DNA of 64,000 nucleotides from Pectinophora gossypiella (GCF_024362695.1 NC_065414.1:1319501-1383500), one strand, 5' to 3'; numbered from the stretch's first letter, positions 50,877 through 60,893 are shown. A program made the numbers and translations. The notes: a model not told the origin generated them from the letters alone.

Positions 50877-50912
50877 ATGCGCATGGCAAGCGCCCTGCCC
50901 ACTCTGCTCGCG
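50877..50912 (+). CDS. First coding exon (12 codons) of an unidentified host gene
   Basis: ATG at 50877 begins MRMASALPTLLA and runs, with phase 0, straight into the donor GTAAGT (50913-50918). A basic residue followed by a hydrophobic Ala/Leu stretch is what the start of a signal peptide looks like, so a secreted or membrane protein is plausible. The second ATG (codon 3) is an alternative start. No following exon is recognisable in the next 13 kb, so the intron is either long or hides small exons. Gene identity cannot be told from 12 residues. The exon call rests on the acceptor, donor, composition and reading frame all agreeing. Confidence 0.65.
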
Positions 50913-51125
50913 GTAAGTATCTATGTATCAAGGTGCTAGTGACACCGTAATGAAAACTTTAGAGGATCAGTCTATTATTCTGAGTTGACATTATATTTTC
51001 AAAAGACGGAAACTGGCAATGGGCACAAACACGGACTCAGAATGTTCTTTAAGAAGATTGTATAAGAGAGATGTAGCCCAAAATCGAACCACCGGAAATG
51101 TTCTAAATATACCATTTCATATAAT
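50913..51125 (+). repeat. Intron start, with Repeat-M fragment
   Basis: AAGGTGCTAGTGACACCGTA, ATGAAAACTTTAGAGGATCA and ATTATTCTGAGTTGACATTA are a diverged Repeat-M at 50928-50990. The rest is unassigned. Confidence 0.5.
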
Positions 51126-51362
51126 AACATAGCATCACGCTTGTATCCCCAAAGGGGTAGGCAGAGGTACATAGTATGAACACCCACAGCCCATTCCTCG
51201 TCGTGTTTAAGTCCTATGTAATAAGTGGCGAGCCTATTTCCAATAACCGTGCACAATACCTGGAAACCACGTGATATTAGTTGTCTATGATCTAAACATG
51301 AACTCAAACTTATAAAGTCGATTTCAGTGGTTTAGAGCTCGGCCCGGGATTCGAACCGGTGA
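51126..51362 (-). mobile_element. SINE-E, near full length
   Basis: On the minus strand: CACCGGTTCGAATCCCGGGC (B box), TTTAGATCATAGACAACTAA, TATCACGTGGTTTCCAGGTA, GTACCTCTGCCTACCCCTTT and a TATGTTATTA tail. It contains the GAGGAATGGGCTGTGGGTG segment missing from the 14.4-kb copy. Confidence 0.85.
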
Positions 51363-53619
51363 CATTTTTTTTTATTACTATACTGTAAGTACTTATTTTA
51401 TACGTGCCAAAGAACACGCACTATCAATTAATACGCAAATAGAACTATTTCATTCATAACCAATGTTGCCACATAATTTGTAAATAAAATAGAACTAGAT
51501 CTCATTAATATGGTAACACTTTTAATTAGAACTAAAATTAATTAGACCATTTCAACCTCCAGAAATTAATGGAAGTTGGTATTAAAATACAGGTTTTCGT
51601 TGTGTAATTTGGCAGTTCTGGCTAATTAATGTAAGTACGTCTGAATGTTAGGAATGTAAGAGCTCGTTATAGCTTAAATTGTCGTCGCAATGTCTACCAA
51701 TATTCATTGATAGATTTAGTTTTAAAAACCTTATTACAATACAAGGAATAAAAATAAAATTGCTATTCAAAATTCTTAGACTAAATAAATTAAATTCATC
51801 TTTTTTGGAGTTATTTATACGTTTTAAGAATAAAAAAACTAAGTAATATTTTGAATTTGTCAGAAAATAAATTTAAAACTCATGTGAAGCTTACTTTATG
51901 TAAAAAAACTTACAATAAGATTAATGATTACCTAAATGATAAAAAATGCCTGGTATTAAAACATTGATTTAAAAGATTTGTTGCTGTTGCAGTTTTTTGT
52001 CATTTCTTCTCCTCAGCCATAATACCTTTCGAAGTGACGTAGATTCATAAATGTTAAATTGACCTTTATCCGTGATAAATTACGTTGAATTCTGATTTCT
52101 AATTTAGAGGTAGTTAAGAACTTTTTGCGAGTCTCTTACGGGTATTTTTATAGATGAACGAAAGTTTTTTATTTAAGTTGATTGATTAAATACTACAATT
52201 ACTAATTTATTTATTGAAACGAAATATATTGCACATCAATTACTAAATAAGTGTAGCTGTTGCACTTAAAAAAACGGTAGTAGCTATTAGCGTAATGTTA
52301 TGGTATTCGCAATGTTAAAGAATTTTAACTAATATTGATAAGAAACATACTTATACATTTTCTAGATCCGATCTTAATTAATTTGTCTATTTACTTATAT
52401 CGTTTTAACGTATCCATTAGGGAGTCAACTTATTAATTAAAAAGTAATAAATAACCCACAAAATATTATGTAATATCTTATAATTAACAAAAAAAATGTA
52501 TGGACGTGGAAAGATCACTTGGACTTATAAAGAAAAAAAATATATTTATTAGTATAGAACGCCACAGTAACAATACTAAAACAGTAGGAAAAAAATAAAC
52601 TTTTTATTAACAGAAACGTTAAAATAACAGAAAATTAATACTAAAATATAAAATGTTGGTCGTAACGGTGATGGACGTCGTCAATAAATAGGCTTATAGG
52701 AAGAAAATAGAACGTTTATACAGTGCAACAATATTGCACATAGTTATGTCACAGAATAAACATTAGTACTAAGTTAGGTATAGAAAGGACACTGCGCCCG
52801 GCACCAATACGAGATAGAAACGAGCTTGATTCAACTCCTACGAACGGCGCTATCTGACTATTGAGAAGATTCTTCCTTACTCTGATACTTAGTTACCTAC
52901 CGGGTGACGGGTGGGCCTTCCAATACTCCGATTTTTAAGAACAAAATACTAAATGTCATTCAGTCACAAATTATAGAATACGATATAAGTAGATATATAG
53001 TACTAGGTGTTATCCGCGACTAACGCGAGGATTTTTTTGCCGATTTAGGGGTAGAATATCCAAAAATCCTTAAATCCCCAAAGTTTGTAACAAATATTCA
53101 ACTTTCTAGATCCAACAGTTATGCCTAAACGTTCATATTACTATAATAAGTATTTAAAAACGTCAAAAGATTATATGTAAGTAGGTACAAATAGCGAAGT
53201 ATTTTTATCTAAATTATAAATATTTCAAGCAATAATAACAATTTATTATAATAATGTAATCTACTGACGCAACAAATGCTTCGTGAATCATGATGATGGC
53301 ACACAAAGAATTTAAATGTAAAATAAATAATTTTGTTAAAATAAAATATATTTCATTTTGTTGTAAATTATATTAGAAAGACACCCGCCTACCTGAATTA
53401 AAATTAAAATGGACTCACTGTTACTTAGACTTAATTTTTCGATAAATTACTAAAGTGTAGATTTATCTCTGTCATTTAATTTAATTTATACTAAAACCGT
53501 CAAAAGCGTCTGCCGATTGTACTTTGGATTAAGAACAAAAATAAATATTTTTATTACGTTATTTTGTCATAAATTACTCAAATATTAAATAAATCCTGTT
53601 CCGGAAGTTTTTAAGCTTT
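51363..53619. other. AT-rich, repeat-poor stretch (probable intron)
   Basis: No gene, and none of the repeat families that crowd the rest of the window. This relative lack of insertions over more than 2 kb downstream of the exon is notable. Confidence 0.5.
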
Positions 53620-53960
53620 TACTTCCCTTTGCAAATCGCCTCACAGTGATTCAGATATTTTCCAATAACAAAATCAGTTTTATCAGACGACGATGAGCGA
53701 AAACCCGACGGCGGCGCGGCATTCCACTAAAGTGGTCCATCAAAATGTCTACAATCTACATTATTCCGCCCGAGTCCGCTCCTTGCGGCAGTTCGCCTCA
53801 CGCCGTTGCCTCCACTAGTCGTCTGTGAAAAAAAGTTCCGACCAATCGCTGAACCGCACAAGTTCAGTGCCGCGCGGGCTTCGTAAATCGAAAATGGAAC
53901 AGAAATAACTTTTGAGTTTGAAAAATACTTTTTAAACAATTTCTTTTTAAATAGTGATGA
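53620..53960. promoter_or_regulatory. GC-rich island within the probable intron
   Basis: Between AT-rich flanks, 53690-53890 is rich in CG dinucleotides (GACGGCGGCGCGGC, GTGCCGCGCGGGCTTCG). It holds a short plus-strand frame from ATG 53693 (41 codons, MSENPTAARHSTKVV...) and an overlapping 70-codon minus-strand frame. GTTCAGTGC at 53863 fits the arthropod initiator TCAGT, but no clear downstream promoter element is seen. It could be an alternative promoter/first exon or an enhancer. Confidence 0.35.
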
Positions 53961-54785
53961 GACAATTCAGCAAAAAGTTGCGTGAAAGTTTATTTTTTAT
54001 TAAAAATGTTGAAGTGGTGTTATGTACAAAGTTGCACAGTGGTTCGTCTATAATTTTCAAATGAACGGAAGTGTTGACCTCAAATTTTATGTATGATTTA
54101 TTCAAGTCCTTGGACAAATTTATTTTTGCTCATGGCAATTAATATGGTGAGTTGATTGATTTTTACTTAATCTGTGACAACTTGTTTCGAACTCATGACG
54201 AGCTGACATTTAAATTCTAATTTATGAATTTTAATTTTATTACTTAATTATTTATTCTAGAATTTTATCTTAATTACTTGGAACGGATGGGTACTAAAAG
54301 TATTTGGAACATGTGCATGGTTTCAAGTAGAGTTTTTGTAGACTGTTGAAGTTTAACGGCGTTATGCAGCTTAAAAAGCTGTAAAATTTGCGAGAAACAA
54401 CAACAGTGGCAGAAAATAAAGCTCTTAAATAGGTAATCAGTGGTTTCATTTAAGTAGGAAAGCTTTAAGTGCCTATTATGAACGAAAGTCGGTACCCACC
54501 TACTTTTTGAATGCGCAACTCAAGCCTATAGCCATAAAATGCCTTCGTCGGTTTTACCAAAAGAAAAACGAAACAAGAAAAAAACAAAAATACCTAATAT
54601 TTATTTTTAAAGCTGAACTCTAAAAAAAAACGAAATAAATGCAGTCGTCATTTTAATTTTACCAAAAAATAAATAAAAATACTCTCAATGAATAGATATA
54701 AGTATATTTTTTCACGACGGCAAAGGTCAATGTATTTGTTGTCGGCTCACAGGTCCGATAAGAGCAAATCGGAGAGGCAATTAGA
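53961..54785. other. AT-rich unassigned stretch
   Basis: No gene or recurring repeat recognised. Confidence 0.4.
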
Positions 54786-54850
54786 CCGATTAGTAGTTAA
54801 TCGATTATAGTCCACGTTACGTATTACGTGTAGGTAATCGATTACATGTG
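54786..54850. promoter_or_regulatory. Paired TAATCGATTA palindromes around ACGT motifs
   Basis: TAATCGATTA occurs at 54798-54807 and 54835-54844. CACGTTACGTATTACGTG lies between them and is itself nearly palindromic. TAATCGATTA resembles paired homeodomain sites, and TTACGTA/ATTACGT resembles bZIP (PAR/CREB-type) sites. A regulatory role is an inference. Confidence 0.35.
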
Positions 54851-55375
54851 ACGGAGTTAACAAGATTTTAACATTACTATTTTTAAATATTTTTTTATTT
54901 TTATTTGGTTATCTCTTTTAAGATTTATATTTATTTTTAGTCCATTTGTAATATTTTAAGTTAAGAAAACTGTTAACGTATTTAAATTAAAAATACAATT
55001 GTCACATAATCAGAAACATATAACTTCGTCACTTAATTAAACAAAAAATAAATAAATTCTAAAATATTACAATAGGACTTGTAATTTTAGTTACATTCCA
55101 ATTTCAAATATGCAGTTTAAAAATAAATCAGCAGTTCTTGTAACTAACTCTATTAAAGGGACGTATTTAGAATTTAAAGTAATTTTCAGGGAAGAACATA
55201 CGAGTAGTACGCAATATTTAATTACAGTTGAAAAGCTAGAACGAATAGGAATGTTCCTACTTTGACTTAAATTTAAGTTAGTGTTTAGTTTAGGTTTTAG
55301 ATTTTAATTTTCTTTCTTTTTTATTTTTTTTTATATATTTTTTTTTAGGATTATAATGACTTTCGAATTAAGTAC
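54851..55375. other. AT-rich unassigned stretch
   Basis: No gene recognised. T-rich run at 55300-55350. Confidence 0.4.
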
Positions 55376-55379
55376 GTTG

Positions 55380-55925
55380 TTCCTATACTGGACTGGAAGC
55401 GAATAAAAAACATAGAACACTGCTGCTTGTCTTCCCGGACATGTCGTAAAATCCGACAGAGAGATTGTGTCATTTCTAACACGATGGATTAATTTTATGG
55501 GCGATAAGTTGATCCCTTGTCACCATAAGGTTCATCATATCCAGCTTACGACATCGTATCAACAGTGGCTGCAAGTTGTCTTTGATTATATGTGGCTCTG
55601 CCCACCTCATTAGCGTTTCCAGGCGTGAGTTTCTGTATGTATGTGTATGTGAATGTCCTTTCAAGGGCCATTGTATGAGCGAACCCACCACCTGTGTTAT
55701 TTCAAATAAAAAAATCGTAAAAACCGACAGAGGGATTGTGTCCTCTAATATGATGGACGGACTAATGTTATGGGCGATAGGCTGATCCCTTATCGCCATA
55801 AGGTTCATGATATCCAGCTTACGACATCGTTTCAACAGTGGCTGCAAGTTGTCTTTGATTACTTGTGGCTCTGCCCACCCCATTAGGGATCACGGGCGTG
55901 AGTTTATGTATGTATGTATGTGTTA
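55380..55925 (-). repeat. Tandem pair of Repeat-O
   Basis: Two antisense Repeat-O units (about 55390-55645 and 55725-55925) share GATTGTGTC, ATCCAGCTTACGACATCGT, CAACAGTGGCTGCAAGTTGT and CTCTGCCCACC...CGTGAGTTT, each ending in a TATG/TGTA run. The 135-codon minus frame spanning both is a by-product of the duplication. Confidence 0.75.
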
Positions 55926-55934
55926 AACTTATAA

Positions 55935-56500
55935 TTTCATGCATAACAGACATTTTTATTACACCAAGGTACAATTAAAACTTCCACCAATTATTATTCT
56001 GATCAAAATAAAGAGAAGCAAGATAGGTAGCAACATCATTCTATACATAATACGATCCAAATATCATCATCATCAGCCCATTAACGTCCCCACTGCTGGG
56101 GCACGGGCCTTCCCTAAGGATGGATAAGATCGGGCCTAAAACCATCACGCGGGCCCAGTGCGGATTGATGGTTATTAACGACTGCTAATGCAGCCGGGAC
56201 CAACGGCTTAACGTGCCTGCCGAAGAATTTTTTTGTGGTCACCCATTCTATGACCGGCCTTTGCGAAGGTTGCTTAACTTCAAGCGCGTTTACCTCTGCG
56301 CCACCGAGCTCCTCCAAATATCAACCAACAGTAATTAGTTTTATAATAATAATTATAATATTATGCTTCTGCCATTACATTATATTTTTAAATAATTATG
56401 TGCCCCAGCAATGAGAAAATAAGGTGATTATCACGTTAAAAGTGAACAACGCCATCTATCGTGTGTTTGGGGAACGTCGATTGCAAAATCCCTTATTGAA
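55935..56500 (+). repeat. Repeat-Q copy split by SINE-C
   Basis: TAACAGACATTTTTATTACA, ATTATTCTGATCAAAATAAA and GGTAGCAACATCATTC precede the SINE. CAATGAGAAAATAAGGTGAT and GAACAACGCCATCTATCGTG follow it. The order matches 19040-19560. Confidence 0.7.
56056..56322 (-). mobile_element. SINE-C with 10-bp TSD, head partly deleted
   Basis: TCCAAATATC at 56056-56065 and 56313-56322 frames an antisense SINE-C. The core, body and 5S-like GGTCATAGAATGGGTGACCA are present, while the closing CTCGAGCTCC segment and part of the A region are shortened. Confidence 0.9.
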
Positions 56501-56805
56501 ACGTTAAGCTGTTCGCACGCTCTATGTCGTCTAACTATAAACTTTATCAGGTTCTCATATCGAAACGAGAATGTTTATAAAACATAACAAAATGCATTTA
56601 TAACACCTGCTTTGACAGCTATTGCAATTCCATTCTCAAATGCAACCGCAAAGAAAATTGTTCATAGTAATAGCGGTACTTCCGGGGTATACCTTGCTAA
56701 ATATGAAACTCACGCCGTAGTGGGGTGGGTAGAGCCACAAGTAATCAGAGCGATCATGAGTTTACGACACTTTACGCTGTTAATTACATAACATAACAGC
56801 CACAA
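56501..56805 (+). other. Mostly unassigned; Repeat-O fragment
   Basis: AAACTCACGCCGTAGTGGGG and TGGGTAGAGCCACAAGTAAT at 56707-56748 are a Repeat-O start. The rest is unassigned. Confidence 0.45.
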
Positions 56806-57000
56806 ATGCAAATTCAAATTCAAAAATGTCTTTATTCAGTAGGTAACATAGTTACACTTTGAATCGTAAATTTTTACATAACGAACGTCTCATCCGCCTA
56901 AAACTACTGCAGCTTCTCACAACCTGTATAGCCGGGGAAAAGAAGCTGCAAGAAAAACCTGGGCACAGGGCCCTAGACGTTCTTTAAAAAAATAAAAATA
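56806..57000 (-). mobile_element. LINE 3' end of family R
   Basis: AATTCAAATTCAAAAATGTC, TTTATTCAGTAGGTAACATA, GCAGCTTCTCACAACCTGTA and GGGCCCTAGACGTTCTTTAA. Confidence 0.85.
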
Positions 57001-57128
57001 CCACCACAAGCCTGTATTCCCGAAAGGGTAGGCAGAGATGTATAATAATACTAATATACACTCACTCCTGGCTAGCTTTGTTTAAGTCCTAGGGGTGAGC
57101 CTATTGGTATTAATAATAATAATAACTT

Positions 57129-57910
57129 ATTAAATAATTACATACATAACATAACATAAACAGCCTATATACGTCCCACTGCTAGGCACAGGCCTCCCCT
57201 CAATCAACCGGAGGCGGTATGGAGCATACTTCCACCACGCTGCTCGAATGCAGGTTGGTGAAGGTGTTTTACGGCTAATAGCCGGGACCAACGGCTTAAC
57301 GTGCCCTCCGAAGCACGGAATCATCTTACTTTTCCGGACAATCAGGTGATTCAAGCTTGAAAAGTCCTTACCTTTTTTTAACGTTGGGAAATGCGTTATG
57401 CATACCAATTATGTGGGACTACCCGGGTGTCGCCACCCGGTATACCCACTAAAACCCAACGGTGTCCTTGCCGCCGTGTGGCGGGGATACGGGAACGCAA
57501 TTGCACACAACCGCGTCCCCGCCGGCGGATGCCCTTTGGGGCCCAGCGCCCATGGGAGCGCGTCAAGCGCCTCCCCCTCCGCCGAGGGCTGCCCGGAACA
57601 CTTGGGGAGCCCGACAGCACGGGACCTATGTTGTGGACGGCGGTCCCCCGACCACCGTCCACAGGTCCCCGTCAAGGCGGCGCTCGGTCGATTGCGACTA
57701 AGTACGCCCGTCGCCGCCTTCCCGGTCGCCTGCGGCGAATCGGGAGCGAGTCGACAGAGTCTTCCCGTTCCCTCTCCGCCGCTTCCTTGGCGGCCGCTTG
57801 AAGGTGGCGACCGCTCTCCAGGGAAAAGTCCTTACCAAACAAAGACAGTCTCACAATGTGATTTCGACAATGTCCCCATCGGGAATCGATCCCGGACCTC
57901 CAGATCATGA
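57129..57910 (-). mobile_element. SINE-B split by non-LTR element T
   Basis: The antisense SINE-B body and core (57135-57358) continue after the insertion with AAACAAAGACAGTCTCACAA, CAATGTCCCCATCGGGAATC and GACCTCCAGATCATGA. It is cut before the A box. Confidence 0.9.
57359..57836 (-). mobile_element. Non-LTR element T, 5'-truncated, with 14-bp TSD
   Basis: GAAAAGTCCTTACC at 57359-57372 and 57823-57836 frames a 450-bp GC-rich insert. In minus orientation it ends ...GCATTTCCCAACGTT plus poly(A). Several overlapping frames of 79-170 codons on both strands are open only because of GC-rich composition. A minus-strand segment rich in Arg/Glu near the 5' break may be the end of the element's ORF. 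Clade not resolved. Confidence 0.9.
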
Positions 57911-58148
57911 AAAATTTTTGTTTATTAATTATATATTTTTTTATTAACCGGGCACAAATCCTGGAAAGCACGTGATATCAATTATCTATGATTCAAACAT
58001 GAATTCAAGTCATAACGTCGAATTCAGTAGTTTAAAGCCAGAGACGAGATTCGAACCCGGGACACTATAATGTAAGTCACGCGTTCTCCGAAAAGGGCTA
58101 TCACTGGTTACTTTGTAGTTAATATAATAATGTCCTATCGACAAACAT

Positions 58149-58322
58149 TCCGTGCTTCGGAAGGCACGTGAAGCCGTTGGCTTCGGTTACTACTTACTTA
58201 TGTAGTAGTAGTTAGTAGTCGTTACATGAGCCATGTCAGGGGTCTTTGGCGGCTCAATAGTAACCCTGACACCAGGGTTGATGGGGTTGGTAATCCACCT
58301 CACAACCCACACGATAGAAGAA
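58149..58322 (+). mobile_element. SINE-A, 5'-truncated
   Basis: It starts in the core CCGTGCTTCGGAAGGCACGT, then GTCGTTACATGAGCCATGTC, GGCGGCTCAATAGTAACCCT and CACACGATAGAAGAAGA. Confidence 0.95.
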
Positions 58323-58518
58323 GATCGACTAACATAACCAAGACGACCTGCGACATACCTATCGCAATCTGTTTAGTCTACCTTTGTTGGCATAACTGGT
58401 GAAAACTGGAATCAATTAGGTCCTGAACTAGTGTGACCTTAATCTGCCAGGTTGAGGTTCACGATCAAGATAACTGACCTAGTAAGGTCAAATGGGATAA
58501 ACAGATGAACAGAGAACT

Positions 58519-58643
58519 GGGGGGTTAAAACGGCCACATCGAAGCATATTTGTTTGTATTGCGCACTTTTATATGCGCAAATGTCAAATTGCAATATTGC
58601 TTTCTTAGATGGATTGCTTCGATTTGGCCATTTTAACCCCCCC
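58519..58643. mobile_element. MITE-I copy
   Basis: GGGGGGTTAAAACGGCCACA at the left and TTGGCCATTTTAACCCCCCC at the right. The left arm has lost the AATTCATCTAAGAAAG part, so the hairpin is asymmetric. Confidence 0.85.
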
Positions 58644-58684
58644 TGTAGATGCAACTGGACATATTTATTATTTTTTAATTTTTA

Positions 58685-58740
58685 TCTTTGAGATTATAAT
58701 TTTGTTCCTTCACCGCCGAGCACGTGATAATCATTCATTC
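58685..58740 (-). mobile_element. SINE-D fragment
   Basis: TTCCTTCACCGCCGAGCACG and TGATAATCATTCATTCG match the centre of SINE-D in antisense. Confidence 0.6.
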
Positions 58741-58923
58741 GTGGATTGATGTCTGTTTACTTTTTTCATTAGATTTTTTGGCAATTCCTAAAAAAGTTAA
58801 AAAAGCACAAAAGCTCTTTCGTTTATTTGTTCGCTCTTACTCCAAAATTGTTAAACATTCAATCTTGTTTTAAAAAAGAAAAGGTGCTTTCTCAGTAATA
58901 TTACACATAAAATAAAGTAGACT

Positions 58924-59581
58924 AGTCCAGATGCCAAAAACATATCATTAAAAATAAGGAAAGGGTTTATTAAATCAATACGATCTACTCTGAACCGGCG
59001 TGCGTGTATGAAGCGATTGATGAATGTGGAGGAAGCAAGAGAAGTGTGTCAGGATCGAAGCAAATGGAATTCTATAGTCTCTGCTTACCCCGGTGGGAAA
59101 TAGGCGTGAGTTTATGTATGTATGTATGTGTTTATTAAATCATATATTTGGAGCATTGCACTCTATGGAAGTGAAACGTGGACTATGACACAGAGAGACA
59201 GAGAAAGGTTGGAAGCGTTTGAGATGTGGTGTTGGCGAAGGATGGAGGGTATAAGCTGGACTGAAATGGTATCAAATGAAAAAGTGCTGGAAAGAGTTGA
59301 AGAAAAGAGAACCATATTGAAGACTATAGAGAACGGGAGAGGAAATATGATTGGCCACCTGATACGACACGATTCATTTATAACAAACATTATAGAAGGA
59401 AAAATTGAAGGGAAGAGAGGAAGGGGTAGACCTAGGATAACATTTAGGAAACAAATAAAAGAGAAGGTGCAGGTCGTGTCGTATCGGGAGGTGAAGGTTT
59501 TGGCGGGAAGAAGAGAGGAATGGCGGTTACTCCACCGACAAGAGCGCAGCTCTTAAATGGAGAGAGAGAGAGTCCAGATGC
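58924..59581 (+). pseudogene. RTE-B LINE C-terminal region with TSD, split by RTE-A
   Basis: The 11-bp TSD AGTCCAGATGC lies at 58924-58934 and 59571-59581. The coding sequence before and after the RTE-A insertion joins as IRKGFIKS and YIWSIALYGSETWTMTQRD. It continues as EAFEMWCWRRMEGISWTEMV, NMIGHLIRHDSFITNII and KGKRGRGRPRITF to RQERSS and a stop at 59556, then a GA-run tail. ALYGSETW and GHLIRH...GRGRPR are characteristic of the RTE C-terminal extension. It is 5'-truncated and lacks the catalytic domain, but this region's frame is undamaged apart from the insertion, so it is a fairly young copy. Confidence 0.9.
58965..59142 (+). mobile_element. RTE-A, short 5'-truncated copy, with 13-bp TSD
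   Basis: GTTTATTAAATCA at 58965-58977 and 59130-59142 frames ATACGATCTACTCTGAACCG to the TATG tail. It is almost identical to the end of the copy at 17301-17751. Confidence 0.95.
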
Positions 59582-60069
59582 ACCAAAAAAATAAATAATG
59601 ACAAGTCATGCATATTTATCATGACCGTATAAATATTATTGGCTGATACCTGTGCATACCTATGGGTGTTTCCCGATTATCAATAAACTTGTAATATTAC
59701 AAATACCAATAAAGATTAAGTATTTATATCAATTTATCATTGAATATTTTTGCTATCAGAGTTATTTTGAATGTGTAACAATAAATCGACAATATCTTTA
59801 TCAGAACGTCTGAAACGCTGGGTTTTACTAGGTAATATTAAATAATTTAGATATATATCGACGGAAAATTTTGGAGGAAGCCAATTGTAAATTCTTTCTG
59901 TTCAGTTTTATTGTTGAAATGATAATGTGATTTGAGATATGACGCCAAAATAATAACAATACGTTTCTGTTGGTTTTAATCGTTACCAATTTAGGGTTCT
60001 TAAAGACGAACTGCAAGTTGTGAACGGCAGAGGCTACTTCAGTCGTCGCCTCCTGTCGACGGCTGCCGT
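59582..60069. other. Unassigned AT-rich stretch
   Basis: No gene recognised. An 87-codon minus-strand frame at 59828-60091 lacks identifiable content. Confidence 0.4.
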
Positions 60070-60436
60070 GGAAAATTCCACTTGATATCAACTCTGAATC
60101 ATGGTCTGAATTTCAAATTTCAAAAATATCTTTATTCAGTAGGTAGTTACACTTTGAATCGTCAATTTTTACATAACGAACGTCTCATCCGCCTAAAACT
60201 ACTGCAGCTTCTCACAACCTGTATAGCCGGGGAAAAGAAGCTGAAGGCACAGGGCCCTAGACGTTCTTTAAAAAAGAAATAAACATAAAATATTGTTATA
60301 CAATTAAGTAATTTAGCTGCCTAATATCAGTTCTCAGACAATTAATCCCATGTATTCATATCTTCTAAATAATCACTAACTTTATAATAATCATCCCTCA
60401 AAGTTTACGTTACGATGTCACTAACACCCTGTACAT
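60070..60436 (-). repeat. Repeat-M copy split by a LINE tail
   Basis: GGAAAATTCCACTTGATATC, AACTCTGAATCATGGTCTGA at the left and CATCCCTCAAAGTTTACGTT, ACGATGTCACTAACACCCTG at the right are contiguous in other copies. Confidence 0.7.
60108..60391 (-). mobile_element. LINE 3' end of family R, nested in Repeat-M
   Basis: TTTCAAAAATATCTTTATTC, GCAGCTTCTCACAACCTGTA, AGGGCCCTAGACGTTCTTTA and ATCACTAACTTTATAATAAT. It is the same length class as the 14.9-kb copy. Confidence 0.85.
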
Positions 60437-60439
60437 TCA

Positions 60440-60670
60440 TTCCTAGTCTTGTCCGTTCTGGTCGCGCCACTCATCCATCTTAACATTCGCATATCTGCAA
60501 CGTGTACTCTTCTTTCATCCGTCTCCTTTGTCGCCCAGCATTCGAAACCACACAGCACGACAAATCTTCCCTTTTAACTTCAGGGGTATTCGCGGGTCAC
60601 ATGTTGTCTCTAAGACCTATTATCGTGTTCCTTACGTCCCTGACAATGTCGCCCTTTTTACAATTAAAAA
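60440..60670 (-). pseudogene. RTE-type fragment, minus strand
   Basis: The minus-strand frame reads CGFECWATKETDERRVHVAD and MRMLRWMSGATRTD. This matches the SECWATKxTxERRLHVAEMRMLRWM region of RTE proteins. To its right another frame gives GDIVRDVRNTI (the DGDIxRDV block). Frameshifted relic. Confidence 0.75.
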
Positions 60671-60687
60671 AATAAATCTCCCATCAC

Positions 60688-60893
60688 GTGGATCTCGGAT
60701 CACTGATCCAATACGACGGCGACAGTATCAGGGACGTGATGACCACGATAAATGCGGGATGGATGAAATGGGGACAGGTCTCAGAGAATACTTTCAGATT
60801 TCTTGCAGAATCGTATTACTTTTTCATATTATACAATCAAACTTGTCACGGGAAGGTTGCTTTAATGCGCTCCACGGAACACAGGTAAAGTCA
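60688..60893 (+). pseudogene. RTE-type fragment, plus strand
   Basis: DLGSLIQYDGDSIRDVMTTI then NAGWMKWGQVSENTFRF corresponds to YLGSxIQxDGDIxxDVxxRI...GWMKWRQV of RTE reverse transcriptases. Homology fades after about 40 codons. It is in opposite orientation to the neighbouring fragment. Confidence 0.75.

Larger units (their letters stand above)
57001..58115 (-). mobile_element. SINE-E split by SINE-B
   Basis: The SINE-E 3' part (57005-57125: GTATTCCCGAAAGGGTAGGC, GTTTAAGTCCTAGGGGTGAG) and 5' part (57945-58112: ATTAACCGGGCACAAATCCT, AGATTCGAACCCGGGACACT) are contiguous in other copies. It is the outermost level of a three-level nest. Confidence 0.85.

Noticed and set aside
55476..55883. 135-codon minus-strand frame
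   Set aside because: It spans two copies of the non-coding Repeat-O, which explains its internal repetition.
57391..57910. Plus-strand frames of 136 and 170 codons
   Set aside because: They cross the junction between SINE-B and the antisense element T, and are open because the insert is GC-rich. No domain.
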